This document shows positions 1 to 8,493 of a DNA stretch of 49,360 bases, in pieces (position 1 is the first letter of the stretch; each line of letters starts with the position of its first letter). The translations under genes and the position numbers were made by a program. This DNA is from Bacteroidales bacterium UBA6397 (lineage in GTDB: Bacteria > Bacteroidota > Bacteroidia > Bacteroidales > UBA932). Below the pieces are notes generated by a model. It worked only from the letters and a program-made list of their open reading frames with translations. It was not told where the DNA came from and ran no database searches. The stretch spans positions 1 to 49,360 of the forward strand of contig DJQB01000007.1 in NCBI GenBank assembly GCA_002439875.1, read 5' to 3'.

Positions 1-504
1 CGCATCCTCTACGCTGACTGCGAGGGCCGGACCAAGATCGCCCTCGCCTTCAACGAGGCCATCCGCAAAGGTGAGATTTTCGCTCCGATCGTGCTTGGCC
101 GCGACCATCACGATGTGTCCGGAACCGATTCACCGTTCCGCGAGACTTCCAACATCTACGACGGATCACGGTTCACCGCTGACATGGCCGTCCAGAACGT
201 CATCGGTGACGGATTCCGTGGAGCCACATGGGTTTCGCTCCACAACGGAGGCGGAGTAGGCTGGGGCGAGGTGATCAACGGAGGATTCGGAATGGTGATC
301 GACGGATCAGCTGATTCGGACAGGCACATCACCCAGATGCTGTTCTGGGACGTGAACAACGGAATAGCCCGCCGCAGCTGGGCGCGAAACGAGGGCGCTG
401 AGCACGCCATCTTAAGGGAAATGGGCCGCACCCCTGAACTCAAGGTTACAGTACCGAACATTGCGGACGAAAACATTGTCAGAAAAGCGATTGAAGAACT
501 ATGA
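1..504 (+). CDS. hutU: Urocanate hydratase (urocanase), C-terminal part; 5' end outside the window
   Basis: The reading frame is open from the first base and encodes the last 167 residues. Urocanase adds water to urocanate to give 4-imidazolone-5-propanoate, the second step of histidine degradation, in the cytoplasm. The fragment carries the strongly conserved C-terminal urocanase region: GRDHHDVSGTDSPFRET near fragment residues 33-49, then the glycine-rich HNGGGVGWGEVINGG and WARNEGAEHA stretches. Family members are usually 550-680 residues, so most of the gene lies to the left. The TGA stop (502-504) overlaps the ATG of hutH (501-503) in an ATGA junction, so the two are probably translationally coupled. 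Identity is confident from motif and context. Confidence 0.95.
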   Translation, partial: RILYADCEGRTKIALAFNEAIRKGEIFAPIVLGRDHHDVSGTDSPFRETSNIYDGSRFTADMAVQNVIGDGFRGATWVSLHNGGGVGWGEVINGGFGMVIDGSADSDRHITQMLFWDVNNGIARRSWARNEGAEHAILREMGRTPELKVTVPNIADENIVRKAIEEL

Positions 505-1982
505 CACACATCATCTCACACGAACATCTCAGCCTCGAGAGGCTGAAAACCATACTTGAGAACCACGAGAGGGTCGAACTCGGCCCAGAGGCTGTGGCGG
601 CCATCGAGAAATGCCGTAAGTATCTGGACAGCAAGATGGAGGACATAGGCCGTCCGGTCTATGGAGTGACCACGGGATTCGGCTCGCTGTGCAACGTCAC
701 CATCCCCGCCGACCAGCTTTCCCAGCTTCAGCACAATCTGGTGATGTCCCACGCCTGCGGAACCGGAGAGACGGTACGCCCGCAGATCGTGAGGCTGATG
801 CTTTTGCTCAAGGCGCAGTCCCTGTCCTACGGGCATTCCGGAGCGCAACTAGTTACAGTCCAGAGGCTTCTGGACATGTTCAACAACGACATCCTTCCGA
901 TTGTCTATCAGCAGGGTTCCCTTGGCGCGTCCGGAGACCTCGCTCCCCTCGCCCACCTCAGCCTTCCGCTGATCGGACTCGGAGAGGTTCTCTACAAGGG
1001 CAAGGTAAGGCCAAGCAAGGAGGTGTGGGACGAGATGGGCTGGAAGCCGATCAGCCTTCAGTCCAAGGAAGGTCTCGCGCTTTTGAACGGAACGCAGTTC
1101 ATGAGCGCGCACGCCATCTGGTCTCTGATCCAGTGCCACAGGCTTTCGGAGTGGGCGGACAGAATCGGGGCGATGTCCTTGGAGGCTTACGACGGGCGCA
1201 TCGAGCCGTTCCTGCCGCTTACGCACCTGCTCCGTCCGCACAAGGGACAGATAGACACGGCGGCCAGGTTCATGGCCCTGCTTGAGGGCAGTGAGCTGAT
1301 CAGGAACCACAAGGAGCACGTTCAGGACCCATATTCATTCCGCTGCATTCCGCAGGTCCACGGGGCGGTCAAGGACAACATCCGCTACGTTGAGTCGGTG
1401 ATCGAGAACGAGATCAACAGCGCGACGGACAACCCTAACGTCTTCCCTGACGAGGACATGATCATCTCCGCCGGCAACTTCCACGGGGAACCTATCGCCA
1501 TCCCGATGGACACGCTGGCGATCGCGATGTCCGAACTCGCAAACATCTCGGAGAGAAGAATATACCGTCTGATTTCCGGTCAGCGAGGCCTGCCGAAATT
1601 CTTGGTGGCTACTCCTGGCCTCAACAGCGGATTCATGATCCCGCAGTACACGGCGGCATCGATCGTGAGCCAGAACAAGGGGTTCTGTTGGCCGGCGTCC
1701 GTGGACTCCATCCCGTCCTCACAGGGTCAGGAGGATCACGTGAGCATGGGCTCGAACGCCGCCACGAAACTTGTGCGTGTGGTTGACAATTGCGAGGAAG
1801 TCCTTGCCATAGAATTGTTCAACGCGGCTCAGGCTCTCGATTTCAGGCACCAATTGGCCGGCAACAAGTCCTCCGAGACCATCGAGGGAATATTCAATGA
1901 CTACCGCAAGGTCGTGCCGTTCATCAGCGACGATGTCTATATGCATCCGCTCATCCAGAAATCCATCGAATTCATAAGATGA
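501..1982 (+). CDS. hutH: Histidine ammonia-lyase
   Basis: This 493-residue cytoplasmic enzyme removes ammonia from L-histidine to give urocanate, the first step of histidine use. The Ala-Ser-Gly triad that cyclises to the MIO electrophile is at residues 143-145 inside GSLGASGDLAPL. The catalytic tyrosine loop YGVTTGFG is at 54-61. Further family blocks are SAGNFHGEP, SELANISERR and QEDHVSMGSNAA. Length is normal for the family (about 500). The ATG overlaps the hutU stop by 4 nt and its own TGA overlaps the hutI ATG by 4 nt, so hutU-hutH-hutI is one coupled operon. No local promoter is visible; expression must start upstream of the window. Confidence 0.97.
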   Translation: MTHIISHEHLSLERLKTILENHERVELGPEAVAAIEKCRKYLDSKMEDIGRPVYGVTTGFGSLCNVTIPADQLSQLQHNLVMSHACGTGETVRPQIVRLMLLLKAQSLSYGHSGAQLVTVQRLLDMFNNDILPIVYQQGSLGASGDLAPLAHLSLPLIGLGEVLYKGKVRPSKEVWDEMGWKPISLQSKEGLALLNGTQFMSAHAIWSLIQCHRLSEWADRIGAMSLEAYDGRIEPFLPLTHLLRPHKGQIDTAARFMALLEGSELIRNHKEHVQDPYSFRCIPQVHGAVKDNIRYVESVIENEINSATDNPNVFPDEDMIISAGNFHGEPIAIPMDTLAIAMSELANISERRIYRLISGQRGLPKFLVATPGLNSGFMIPQYTAASIVSQNKGFCWPASVDSIPSSQGQEDHVSMGSNAATKLVRVVDNCEEVLAIELFNAAQALDFRHQLAGNKSSETIEGIFNDYRKVVPFISDDVYMHPLIQKSIEFIR

Positions 1983-3214
1983 CCATAATCACCAACATAG
2001 GCGAACTCATAGGAATCGTTCCCGAAGGTGTCCCGCGCAAGCGGGGCGCCGAAATGGACGAGGTCGGTTCGTTGAAGGACGCCTATCTCACAATCGAGGG
2101 CGAAAGGATCTCCGGATTCGGGAATATGTCGGAGTGTCCCACGTCAGGGCCACAGGATGAAGTGATTGACGCTGAGGGCGGTATGGTGATGCCGGCTTTC
2201 TGCGACTCCCACACCCACATCTGCTACGCCGGAACGCGTGAGCGGGAGTTCATCGACAAGATCAACGGCCTGAGCTATGAGGAGATAGCCGCCCGTGGAG
2301 GCGGAATCCTCAACTCCGCCGACCTGCTCCACCGCACGAGCGAAGAGGAATTATATTCACAGACAATGACCCGCGTCCGGGAGATGACCGCCAAGGGAAC
2401 CGGCGCGATCGAGATCAAGAGCGGCTACGGCCTCACGACAGAGGACGAGCTGAAGATGCTCCGGGTGATCCGCCGCATCAAGAGCGAGTCTCACACCACC
2501 ATCAAGGCGACTTTCCTCGGGGCGCACGCCGTCGGCAGAGCCTTCAGGGGCCGGCAGAATGAATATGTCAACCTCGTCTGCGAGGAGATGATCCCCGCTG
2601 TCGCCACCGAAGGGCTTGCCGAATATATCGATGTGTTCTGCGACGAGGGCTTCTTTACCGTTGACGAGACGGACCGAATCCTCTCAGCCGGTGAGCGTTA
2701 CGGCCTCATCCCGAAAATCCACGCCAATGAGTTGGCCTGTTCGGGCGGCGTTCAGGTGGCCGTGAGGCACAACGCCCTTTCGGTCGATCATCTTGAGCGC
2801 ACCACCGACGCGGAGATCGAGGCTCTAAGGGACTCACGGACAATGCCGACGATGCTCCCCGGATCTTCATTTTTCCTCGGAATCCCCTACGGCAGGGCCA
2901 AGGAATATGTCAGTGCGGGTCTCGGACTGGCCCTGGCCTCGGACTACAACCCAGGTTCATCCCCTTCCGGCGACATGCGTTTCGTGATGGCCTTGGGCTG
3001 CATCAGAATGCGCCTCACCCCGGCCCAGTCCTTCAACGCCTGCACCCTGAACTCCGCCTACGCGATGGGTGTCGCGGACATCCTCGGTTCTGTGACCGTC
3101 GGCAAACTCGCCAACCTCATCATCACGAAACCCGTTCCGTCCCTCGCCTTCATCCCGTACTGCCACCAGACACCGTTCATCAGTCGGGTACTTCTAAAGG
3201 GTACTCTTAGCTGA
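1979..3214 (+). CDS. hutI: Imidazolonepropionase
   Basis: This 411-residue amidohydrolase-superfamily enzyme hydrolyses 4-imidazolone-5-propanoate to N-formimino-L-glutamate, the third step of histidine breakdown. Metal-site residues are visible: His78 and His80 in DSHTH, His183 in GAHAVG, His248 in IHANELACSGG, His271 in VDHLE and Asp322 in ASDYNPGSSPS. Length is typical. The start overlaps the hutH stop in an ATGA junction. It is the last gene of the operon in this window; the formiminoglutamate step (hutG or ftcD) is not present here and would have to be upstream or elsewhere. The gene converges on the permease gene encoded on the other strand. Confidence 0.96.
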   Translation: MTIITNIGELIGIVPEGVPRKRGAEMDEVGSLKDAYLTIEGERISGFGNMSECPTSGPQDEVIDAEGGMVMPAFCDSHTHICYAGTREREFIDKINGLSYEEIAARGGGILNSADLLHRTSEEELYSQTMTRVREMTAKGTGAIEIKSGYGLTTEDELKMLRVIRRIKSESHTTIKATFLGAHAVGRAFRGRQNEYVNLVCEEMIPAVATEGLAEYIDVFCDEGFFTVDETDRILSAGERYGLIPKIHANELACSGGVQVAVRHNALSVDHLERTTDAEIEALRDSRTMPTMLPGSSFFLGIPYGRAKEYVSAGLGLALASDYNPGSSPSGDMRFVMALGCIRMRLTPAQSFNACTLNSAYAMGVADILGSVTVGKLANLIITKPVPSLAFIPYCHQTPFISRVLLKGTLS

Positions 3215-3273
3215 ATAACTTATGGAAAACGCCGCGGCAACATAGCGTCGGCCACGTTGTCGACCGGATGTCG

Positions 3274-4203
3274 CTAACATTTGAGGTTCTTTGTGCAGCA
3301 GTACTGGGAGAGGACTATGCCAAGGACGGCAACTAATACTCCAAGCCACTGGAGGACAGAAAGGTGCTCGCGACCGATTACTTCGGCGACAAGGGCGGTG
3401 GCCACGCACATCATGGCGAGGAATACGCTGGACTTGCCCACGCCAAGTCTCTTGATGGTCATTGCCCAAAGGGAGAAAGCGAGGCTGGAGCAAAGAACGG
3501 AAAGACAGATAATCGGTTCAAGGACATCCCATGAAAGAAGTCTGGCATCGAAATTCTCAATTCCTTTCGTAAGAAAAAACGGAAGGAAATACACGGAGCC
3601 TATCAGGAACTGGTACATCACTATGACCTGCGGTTTGTAACCATCCGCAAGAAGCTTTGTAAGCGAGGCGTGCCCGACTTCCGAGAAGACGGCAATCATC
3701 AGCAGAATGACACCAAGAATGAGGTTGTGAGGCGTGCCATTATCACTTCCTTGATTCAGAAGGACAAGGCAGATGCCGCACAGAGTCACTGCGATCCCGA
3801 AACAGTTCAAGACAGAAATGCGTTCCTTGAAGAGCAATGCGCCGGCTCCTACTGAAAAGATCGGTACGGAGGCGATGATCATCGCGCTGATGGTCGGCGA
3901 TCCAGTCTCTTTGATGCCATAGGTTTCACAAAGAAAATAGATCAAGGGTTCAAACAGAGCCAAAAAAGCAAACTTCAGCCTGTCTTTGCGGGCGATAGAT
4001 CGTAATGACTTTGTGAATATGTTGAACAAAAGGAGTACTATGCCCGCAAGAAAGATTCTGATAGGAACGAAATAGAAGATCGGAACATTCAAGGCGATCA
4101 GTTTGTCGCTCCAGATATAGGACATTCCCCAAAGCACAATTGCAAAGACCGACAGCAGATAGACTACCGCCTTGTTGTCACATATACTTTTAGCAGCGCT
4201 CAT
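3274..4203 (-). CDS. DMT-superfamily (EamA) permease
   Basis: A 309-residue inner-membrane protein made of about ten hydrophobic helices in two repeats, the layout of EamA/RhaT-like drug/metabolite transporters. The first helix region is VVYLLSVFAIVLWGMSYIW. Small-residue-rich helices follow, such as ISAMIIASVPIFSVGAGALL near residues 105-125, and AFSLWAMTIKRLGVGKSSVF leads into the second repeat's last helices. EamA proteins export or import small metabolites by a range of mechanisms; the substrate cannot be read from sequence. It is a single gene between convergent hutI and the dnaK terminator, with a TATCTTTG box about 40 bp upstream. Family call is confident, function is not. Confidence 0.85.
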   Translation of the reverse strand: MSAAKSICDNKAVVYLLSVFAIVLWGMSYIWSDKLIALNVPIFYFVPIRIFLAGIVLLLFNIFTKSLRSIARKDRLKFAFLALFEPLIYFLCETYGIKETGSPTISAMIIASVPIFSVGAGALLFKERISVLNCFGIAVTLCGICLVLLNQGSDNGTPHNLILGVILLMIAVFSEVGHASLTKLLADGYKPQVIVMYQFLIGSVYFLPFFLTKGIENFDARLLSWDVLEPIICLSVLCSSLAFSLWAMTIKRLGVGKSSVFLAMMCVATALVAEVIGREHLSVLQWLGVLVAVLGIVLSQYCCTKNLKC

Positions 4204-4243
4204 AAAAACCGGACTATAATCAGTTAATCATCTTACATTTTTA

Positions 4244-4251
4244 CAAAGATA
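4244..4251 (-). promoter_or_regulatory. Probable -7 box of the EamA permease gene
   Basis: On the minus strand this reads TATCTTTG, matching the Bacteroidetes -7 consensus TAnnTTTG, about 40 bp before the ATG. No good TTTG element is seen 19-21 bp upstream, so the call rests on the -7 box and position only. Confidence 0.45.
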
Positions 4252-4365
4252 GTGATTTTTTCGTTTCGGAAAGAAATGTTATTCAAATATTCACTAACAT
4301 TTTGATATACAAAAGTCAGATGAATGTGCGCACGACAATGATCCTTCCTAACTTCCTATGAGCAT

Positions 4366-4402
4366 AAAAAAAAAGGAAGCCTATTTCTAGACTTCCTTTT
4401 TT
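4366..4402 (-). terminator. Rho-independent terminator of dnaK
   Basis: A hairpin with an 11-bp stem (4369-4379 pairing with 4392-4402), a 12-nt loop, and on the minus strand a run of T after the GGAAG/CTTCC stem. It lies about 20 bp past the dnaK stop. The A-run on the other side could let it act in both directions, but the nearest plus-strand gene (hutI) ends more than 1 kb away. Confidence 0.8.
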
Positions 4403-4421
4403 CTCTGCTTACAGATCCATA

Positions 4422-6326
4422 TTACTGCTCGTCAGGACCTTGATCGTCCGGACCGTTCTGTGGACCCTGCGGACCGGCCTGTGGACCATAAGGGTTCTGA
4501 GGTCCCTGCTGGGCACCGGCCTGTGCGGCGCGGTTCATATCCTCAGAGGCGGCGTTCCAAGCCTTGTTGAGTTCCTCGATGTAGCGGTCGATGTCAGAGA
4601 TGTTCTGATTCTTGACAGCCTCCTTAAGAGAGCCGAGGGCGGATTCGATGGCTGACTTCTTGTCAGAAGGAATCTTGTCGCCATAGTCCTTGAGGTTCTT
4701 GTCAGACTGGAAGCAAAGAGCGTCAGCGTTGTTGATCTTGTCAACTTTCTCTTTGACCTCCTTGTCAGCCGCCTCGTTGGCTTTCGCCTCGTCACGCATC
4801 CTCTGGATCTCAGCCTCGGACAGGCCAGATGAAGCCTCGATTCTGATGTTCTGCTCCTTGCCTGTGGCCTTATCCTTGGCGGACACATTCAGAATACCGT
4901 TGGCGTCGATGTCGAAGGTAACCTCAATCTGAGGTATTCCTCTCGGAGCCGGTGCGATTCCGTCAAGATGGAACACACCGATTTCCTTGTTGTCCTTTGC
5001 CATTGGACGCTCACCCTGAAGTACATGAATCTCAACTGAAGGCTGGTTGTCAGCCGCGGTGGAGAACACCTGTGACTTGTGGGTAGGGATGGTCGTGTTG
5101 GACTCAATGAGCTTCGTCATCACACCACCAAGGGTCTCGATTCCAAGTGACAGCGGAGTGACATCAAGCAGAAGCACATCCTTCACATCACCTGCGAGTA
5201 CACCACCCTGAATTGCGGCTCCGATAGCGACTACCTCGTCTGGGTTGACACTCTTGTTAGGCTCCTTGCCGAAGAACTCCTTGACAAGTTCCTGTACCTT
5301 AGGGATACGTGTGGAACCGCCCACAAGAAGTACCTCGTCAATGTCGGAAGCATTCAGACCAGCGTCCTTGAGTGCCTGACGGCAAGGCTCTATTGATCTC
5401 TGGAAGAGGTTGTCGCAAAGCTGCTCGAACTTAGCTCTCGTAAGAGTCTTTACAAGGTGCTTTGGGATTCCGTCAACCGGCATAATGTAAGGCAGGTTGA
5501 TCTCGGTCGAAGTCTGGTTGGACAGTTCAATCTTAGCCTTCTCAGCGGCCTCCTTCAATCTCTGAAGAGCCATCGGGTCTTTCTTCAGGTCAATTCCACC
5601 GTTGTCCTTTGCGAACTCTTCCGCAAGCCAGTTGATGATTTCCTGATCGAAGTCGTCACCTCCAAGGTGTGTGTCACCGTTGGTTGACTTAACCTCGAAG
5701 ACTCCGCCACCAAGCTCAAGGATGGAAATATCGAATGTACCACCACCAAGGTCATACACAGCGACCTTCATATCCTTGTTCTTCTTGTCAAGACCGTAGG
5801 CAAGCGCGGCAGCAGTCGGCTCGTTGATGATTCTCTTGACATCGAGTCCTGCGATCTTACCGGCCTCCTTTGTGGCCTGACGCTGTGAGTCAGAGAAGTA
5901 GGCAGGCACTGTGATGACAGCCTCTGTGACTTCCTGACGGAGGTAGTCCTCAGCAGTCTTCTTCATCTTCTGAAGAATCATGGCTGAAATCTCCTGAGGA
6001 GAGTAGAGTTTGCCGTTGATTTCAACACGTGGAGTGTTGTTCTCGCCTCTCACAACCTTGTAAGGAACTCTGGCGATCTCCTTCTGAACCTGATCATAAG
6101 TCTCACCCATAAATCTCTTGATGGAGAAGACTGTGTTCTGCGGGTTTGTGATGGCCTGACGCTTTGCAGGGTTACCGATTTTTCTTTCTCCGCCATCGGT
6201 AAAGGCGACTACAGAAGGGGTGGTTCTTTCACCCTCATTGTTGATTATGACGGTAGGCTGGTTGCCTTCCATGACCGCAACGCACGAATTCGTGGTTCCA
6301 AGGTCGATACCAATAATTTTTCCCAT
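4422..6326 (-). CDS. dnaK: Chaperone protein DnaK (Hsp70)
   Basis: This 634-residue cytoplasmic ATP-driven chaperone works with DnaJ and GrpE on unfolded and nascent proteins. The N-terminal phosphate-binding motif IGIDLGTTNSCVAVMEG (5-21) is clear, as are the second phosphate motif DLGGGTFDISILEL and the adenosine motif LLVGGSTRIPKVQE. The linker DVLLLDVTPLSLGIETLGG near residue 390 leads into the substrate-binding domain. The extreme C-terminus is a Gly/Pro/Gln-rich tail ending DEQ rather than the EEVD-like end of other Hsp70s; such tails are common in bacterial DnaK. An AGGAG ribosome site sits about 10 nt before the ATG. No grpE or dnaJ adjoins it. It is one of few long genes here with no GAATAT hexamer, as expected if highly expressed genes have different codon context. 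Confidence 0.98.
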   Translation of the reverse strand: MGKIIGIDLGTTNSCVAVMEGNQPTVIINNEGERTTPSVVAFTDGGERKIGNPAKRQAITNPQNTVFSIKRFMGETYDQVQKEIARVPYKVVRGENNTPRVEINGKLYSPQEISAMILQKMKKTAEDYLRQEVTEAVITVPAYFSDSQRQATKEAGKIAGLDVKRIINEPTAAALAYGLDKKNKDMKVAVYDLGGGTFDISILELGGGVFEVKSTNGDTHLGGDDFDQEIINWLAEEFAKDNGGIDLKKDPMALQRLKEAAEKAKIELSNQTSTEINLPYIMPVDGIPKHLVKTLTRAKFEQLCDNLFQRSIEPCRQALKDAGLNASDIDEVLLVGGSTRIPKVQELVKEFFGKEPNKSVNPDEVVAIGAAIQGGVLAGDVKDVLLLDVTPLSLGIETLGGVMTKLIESNTTIPTHKSQVFSTAADNQPSVEIHVLQGERPMAKDNKEIGVFHLDGIAPAPRGIPQIEVTFDIDANGILNVSAKDKATGKEQNIRIEASSGLSEAEIQRMRDEAKANEAADKEVKEKVDKINNADALCFQSDKNLKDYGDKIPSDKKSAIESALGSLKEAVKNQNISDIDRYIEELNKAWNAASEDMNRAAQAGAQQGPQNPYGPQAGPQGPQNGPDDQGPDEQ

Positions 6327-6760
6327 ATTCTTTTATCTCCTATTTTCTTTTTATCGTCTGGCTCCGTTTCCGAAACCGGACATTGTTTTTTGGTCCCGCT
6401 CGTTCCGAAACCTAACGTTCTTTCGTTCGCTGGTCTCGTTGCCGAACTCGGACGCAAGGAGTATTATCGAATGTTATGCCACATTCTTGAATATGCCAAT
6501 TTGGCAGGAAAGCCCCGTTTTGGCAGCCACGTACATTGACACGCTGCCGACAGAACGTCACCCTGCGGCAAAGCTTTATCTCCTTTTCCAACCTTATCGC
6601 CTTTGCCTATTGGATTACCGGAATATCCCTTTAATATATTACCCATTCTCGTTTTTATCCCACGCTCATATTCATGTTCCATATTAATATTCATGAACAA
6701 AAGTTTGGCTCTAAGGAACATAATGCCTATTTTTGACATTATTTCAAACAACGAACTTCA
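6327..6760. other. 434-bp divergent intergenic region between dnaK and the M28 peptidase gene
   Basis: No convincing gene is seen. The right edge holds the peptidase promoter. The dnaK side holds a perfect 13-bp palindrome, TGCCAATTTGGCA (6494-6506). A second copy of its half-site TTTGGCAG lies exactly 19 bp away (6500-6507 and 6519-6526). Near 6364-6379 there is an imperfect palindrome around GTTTCCGAAAC. No TAnnTTTG box facing dnaK was found, so dnaK may use a different promoter class; the palindrome is a candidate heat-shock operator, by inference only. Confidence 0.5.
6704..6735 (+). promoter_or_regulatory. Promoter of the M28 peptidase gene
   Basis: TTTG (6704-6707), 20 bp, then TATTTTTG (6728-6735): a full match to the Bacteroidetes consensus TTTG-N19-21-TAnnTTTG. 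It leaves a leader of about 20 nt before the ATG at 6761. Confidence 0.75.
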
Positions 6761-8224
6761 ATGAAACGATTCTTCCTTATCGCACTGATGTTACTGGGGA
6801 TCACGGCAGGTGCGCAAAACAGGCAGCAACGGCTGAAAGACCACGTTTACATACTTGCGGCGGACTCTCTCAAAGGGCGCGCGGCAGGTTCTGAATATTC
6901 AAGAAGAGCGGCCTCGTACATTAAAAAGCAGTATGAGGCTATCGGCATCAAGCCATTCTTCGATGATTGGTCCCTCCGTTTCGCTGCCGGGGGAATGAAC
7001 TCGTCATTCGATGCGAGGTATTTTGATGTTGTCGGAGTCATCGAGGGAAGCGACCCGGTGCTAAAAAATGAATATATCGTCTTAGGCGCTCATTATGACC
7101 ATCTTGGAGTACGAAACGGGAAAATCTACAATGGAGCTGACGACAACGCTTCAGGATCCGCCGCACTGATTGAGGTCGCTCGTGAGCTTTATTCCAGACG
7201 CGACAGTCTTAGAAGAAGCGTGATCATCGCGGCGTTTGATGCGGAGGAACTCGGTCTTTGGGGTTCCAAAGCCTTGGCAGATACTTTGGTAAAGGCTGTC
7301 GGTCTGGATAAGATCAAACTTATGATGAGTCTGGACATGGTCGGTTGGTACAAGGCTTCCGGAAAGCTGAAGCTGGAGGGAGCCGCTACCATCAAGGACG
7401 GCCAAAGGATTCTGACGGAGGAGGCCGACAGGTTCTCTATCGTGGTGGATCCGGTCAAGTTCGAGAAATCCATTTTCACGGCCACGGACACAGAAGGGTT
7501 CGCAAGCAAAGGCATCCCGACACTTGCCGTGACAACGGGGATCAAGTCTCCGTACCATAAGCCAGAGGATGACGCTGAGATCATTGACTATGAAGGACTC
7601 GACAAGGTAGCAGGTTACATCTCTGACGTCACGTTGACGATAGCCTCGGACTCATCGTTCGAGAAAAGCGGGCATGTGGCCAGAAAGCATGCGTTGAATG
7701 CTCCGGCTTTCGAGTTCGGGCTTGTGGCCTCGGTTGACAGAGCGGGCATGAATTTCCACAAGTCTGCGTTAATCACAAAAGAGGGGTACGGAGGAAGCGC
7801 CGGAGTCCAGATGCAGGTAAATTCAGGAAACTTCGGGTTGAATGTCAGAGGTCTTTATGAATATGGCAGCGCAAAGTTTCCTGACGACACCGACCCTTAC
7901 TCGTCTTTCGTCAGAGTCCACCATCAGGCGGTAACGGTTCCGGCCATGGTAATGCTTCAAACCGGGGGCGGATTCAGAGGATTTGTGGGATTCGGAGGCT
8001 ATTACTCCCGCATTCTGAAAAGCAACATCGAGGATTTTACCTTGTCCGGCAAAGCTCTGGAAATCAACAAGAATCAGTATGGACTTAATTACAGTATAGG
8101 GTTCGTTATCGGACAAATTATCTTTGACGTCAGCGGTCGCAACCAGGTCAACAATTTATTCAAAGGAGGAGACCTCAAGGCCCGCTCCCAGACATATTCA
8201 GTAACGCTTGGCTACATTTTCTAA
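6761..8224 (+). CDS. Secreted M28-family metallopeptidase with C-terminal beta-barrel-like domain
   Basis: A 487-residue exported protein: signal peptide 1-19 (cut near TAGAQ), then a zinc aminopeptidase domain of the M28 family to about residue 300. Zinc and catalytic residues fit the family: His111 (GAHYDHLG), Asp127 (GADDNASG), Glu162/Glu163 (FDAEELGLWGS), Asp192 (SLDMVGW) and His266 (SPYHKPEDD). M28 enzymes remove N-terminal residues from peptides. Residues about 315-487 do not look like peptidase; they are alternating, aromatic-rich strands ending in an aromatic residue (SVTLGYIF), as in PorT-like outer-membrane beta-barrels. That would make this a peptidase anchored to the outer membrane by its own barrel; the barrel call is inference. 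It is a single gene with its own promoter. Confidence 0.88.
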   Translation: MKRFFLIALMLLGITAGAQNRQQRLKDHVYILAADSLKGRAAGSEYSRRAASYIKKQYEAIGIKPFFDDWSLRFAAGGMNSSFDARYFDVVGVIEGSDPVLKNEYIVLGAHYDHLGVRNGKIYNGADDNASGSAALIEVARELYSRRDSLRRSVIIAAFDAEELGLWGSKALADTLVKAVGLDKIKLMMSLDMVGWYKASGKLKLEGAATIKDGQRILTEEADRFSIVVDPVKFEKSIFTATDTEGFASKGIPTLAVTTGIKSPYHKPEDDAEIIDYEGLDKVAGYISDVTLTIASDSSFEKSGHVARKHALNAPAFEFGLVASVDRAGMNFHKSALITKEGYGGSAGVQMQVNSGNFGLNVRGLYEYGSAKFPDDTDPYSSFVRVHHQAVTVPAMVMLQTGGGFRGFVGFGGYYSRILKSNIEDFTLSGKALEINKNQYGLNYSIGFVIGQIIFDVSGRNQVNNLFKGGDLKARSQTYSVTLGYIF

Positions 8225-8343
8225 GTAACAAGGATTCAGCTCAGCTTATTTCAATGCCAGCAACAGTGCATTGCCCACTTACTAGTCATTTATTGACTGG
8301 GCTTATAATCAGCACGTTAAACAAAATAGTCTATCTTCAGATA

Positions 8344-8451
8344 GCCGCGCGGAGAAGGTGAATGACATTTCGGGGCTTAAGTGTTGCCGAAGGTGGCCGC
8401 GCGGAGGACTTGAACGACATTATAGGAATTAAGTGTTGTCGAATGTCGCGG
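8344..8451. repeat. 52-bp imperfect tandem repeat, two copies plus a decayed third
   Basis: Copy 1 is 8344-8395 and copy 2 is 8396-8447; 39 of 52 positions agree. Both start GCCGCGCGGAG and share GACATT and TTAAGTGTTG. A weaker third copy seems to follow to about 8500. Copy 2 can fold through CGACATT/AATGTCG arms. It lies just past the 3' ends of the convergent peptidase and iron-sulfur genes. It is non-coding as far as can be seen. Confidence 0.6.
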
Positions 8452-8493
8452 AGTGGAGAGGAGGGCGAAGTTATAGACGGGAATTTAGACGGA

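Noticed and set aside
3215..3273. A hairpin terminator between hutI and the EamA permease gene
   Set aside because: Only short, broken pairing (TAGCG/CGCTA) and no T run; too weak to annotate.
6220..6687. A 155-residue open frame across the dnaK upstream region
   Set aside because: It begins inside dnaK, has no recognisable domain, and its composition is that of A+T-rich leader DNA.
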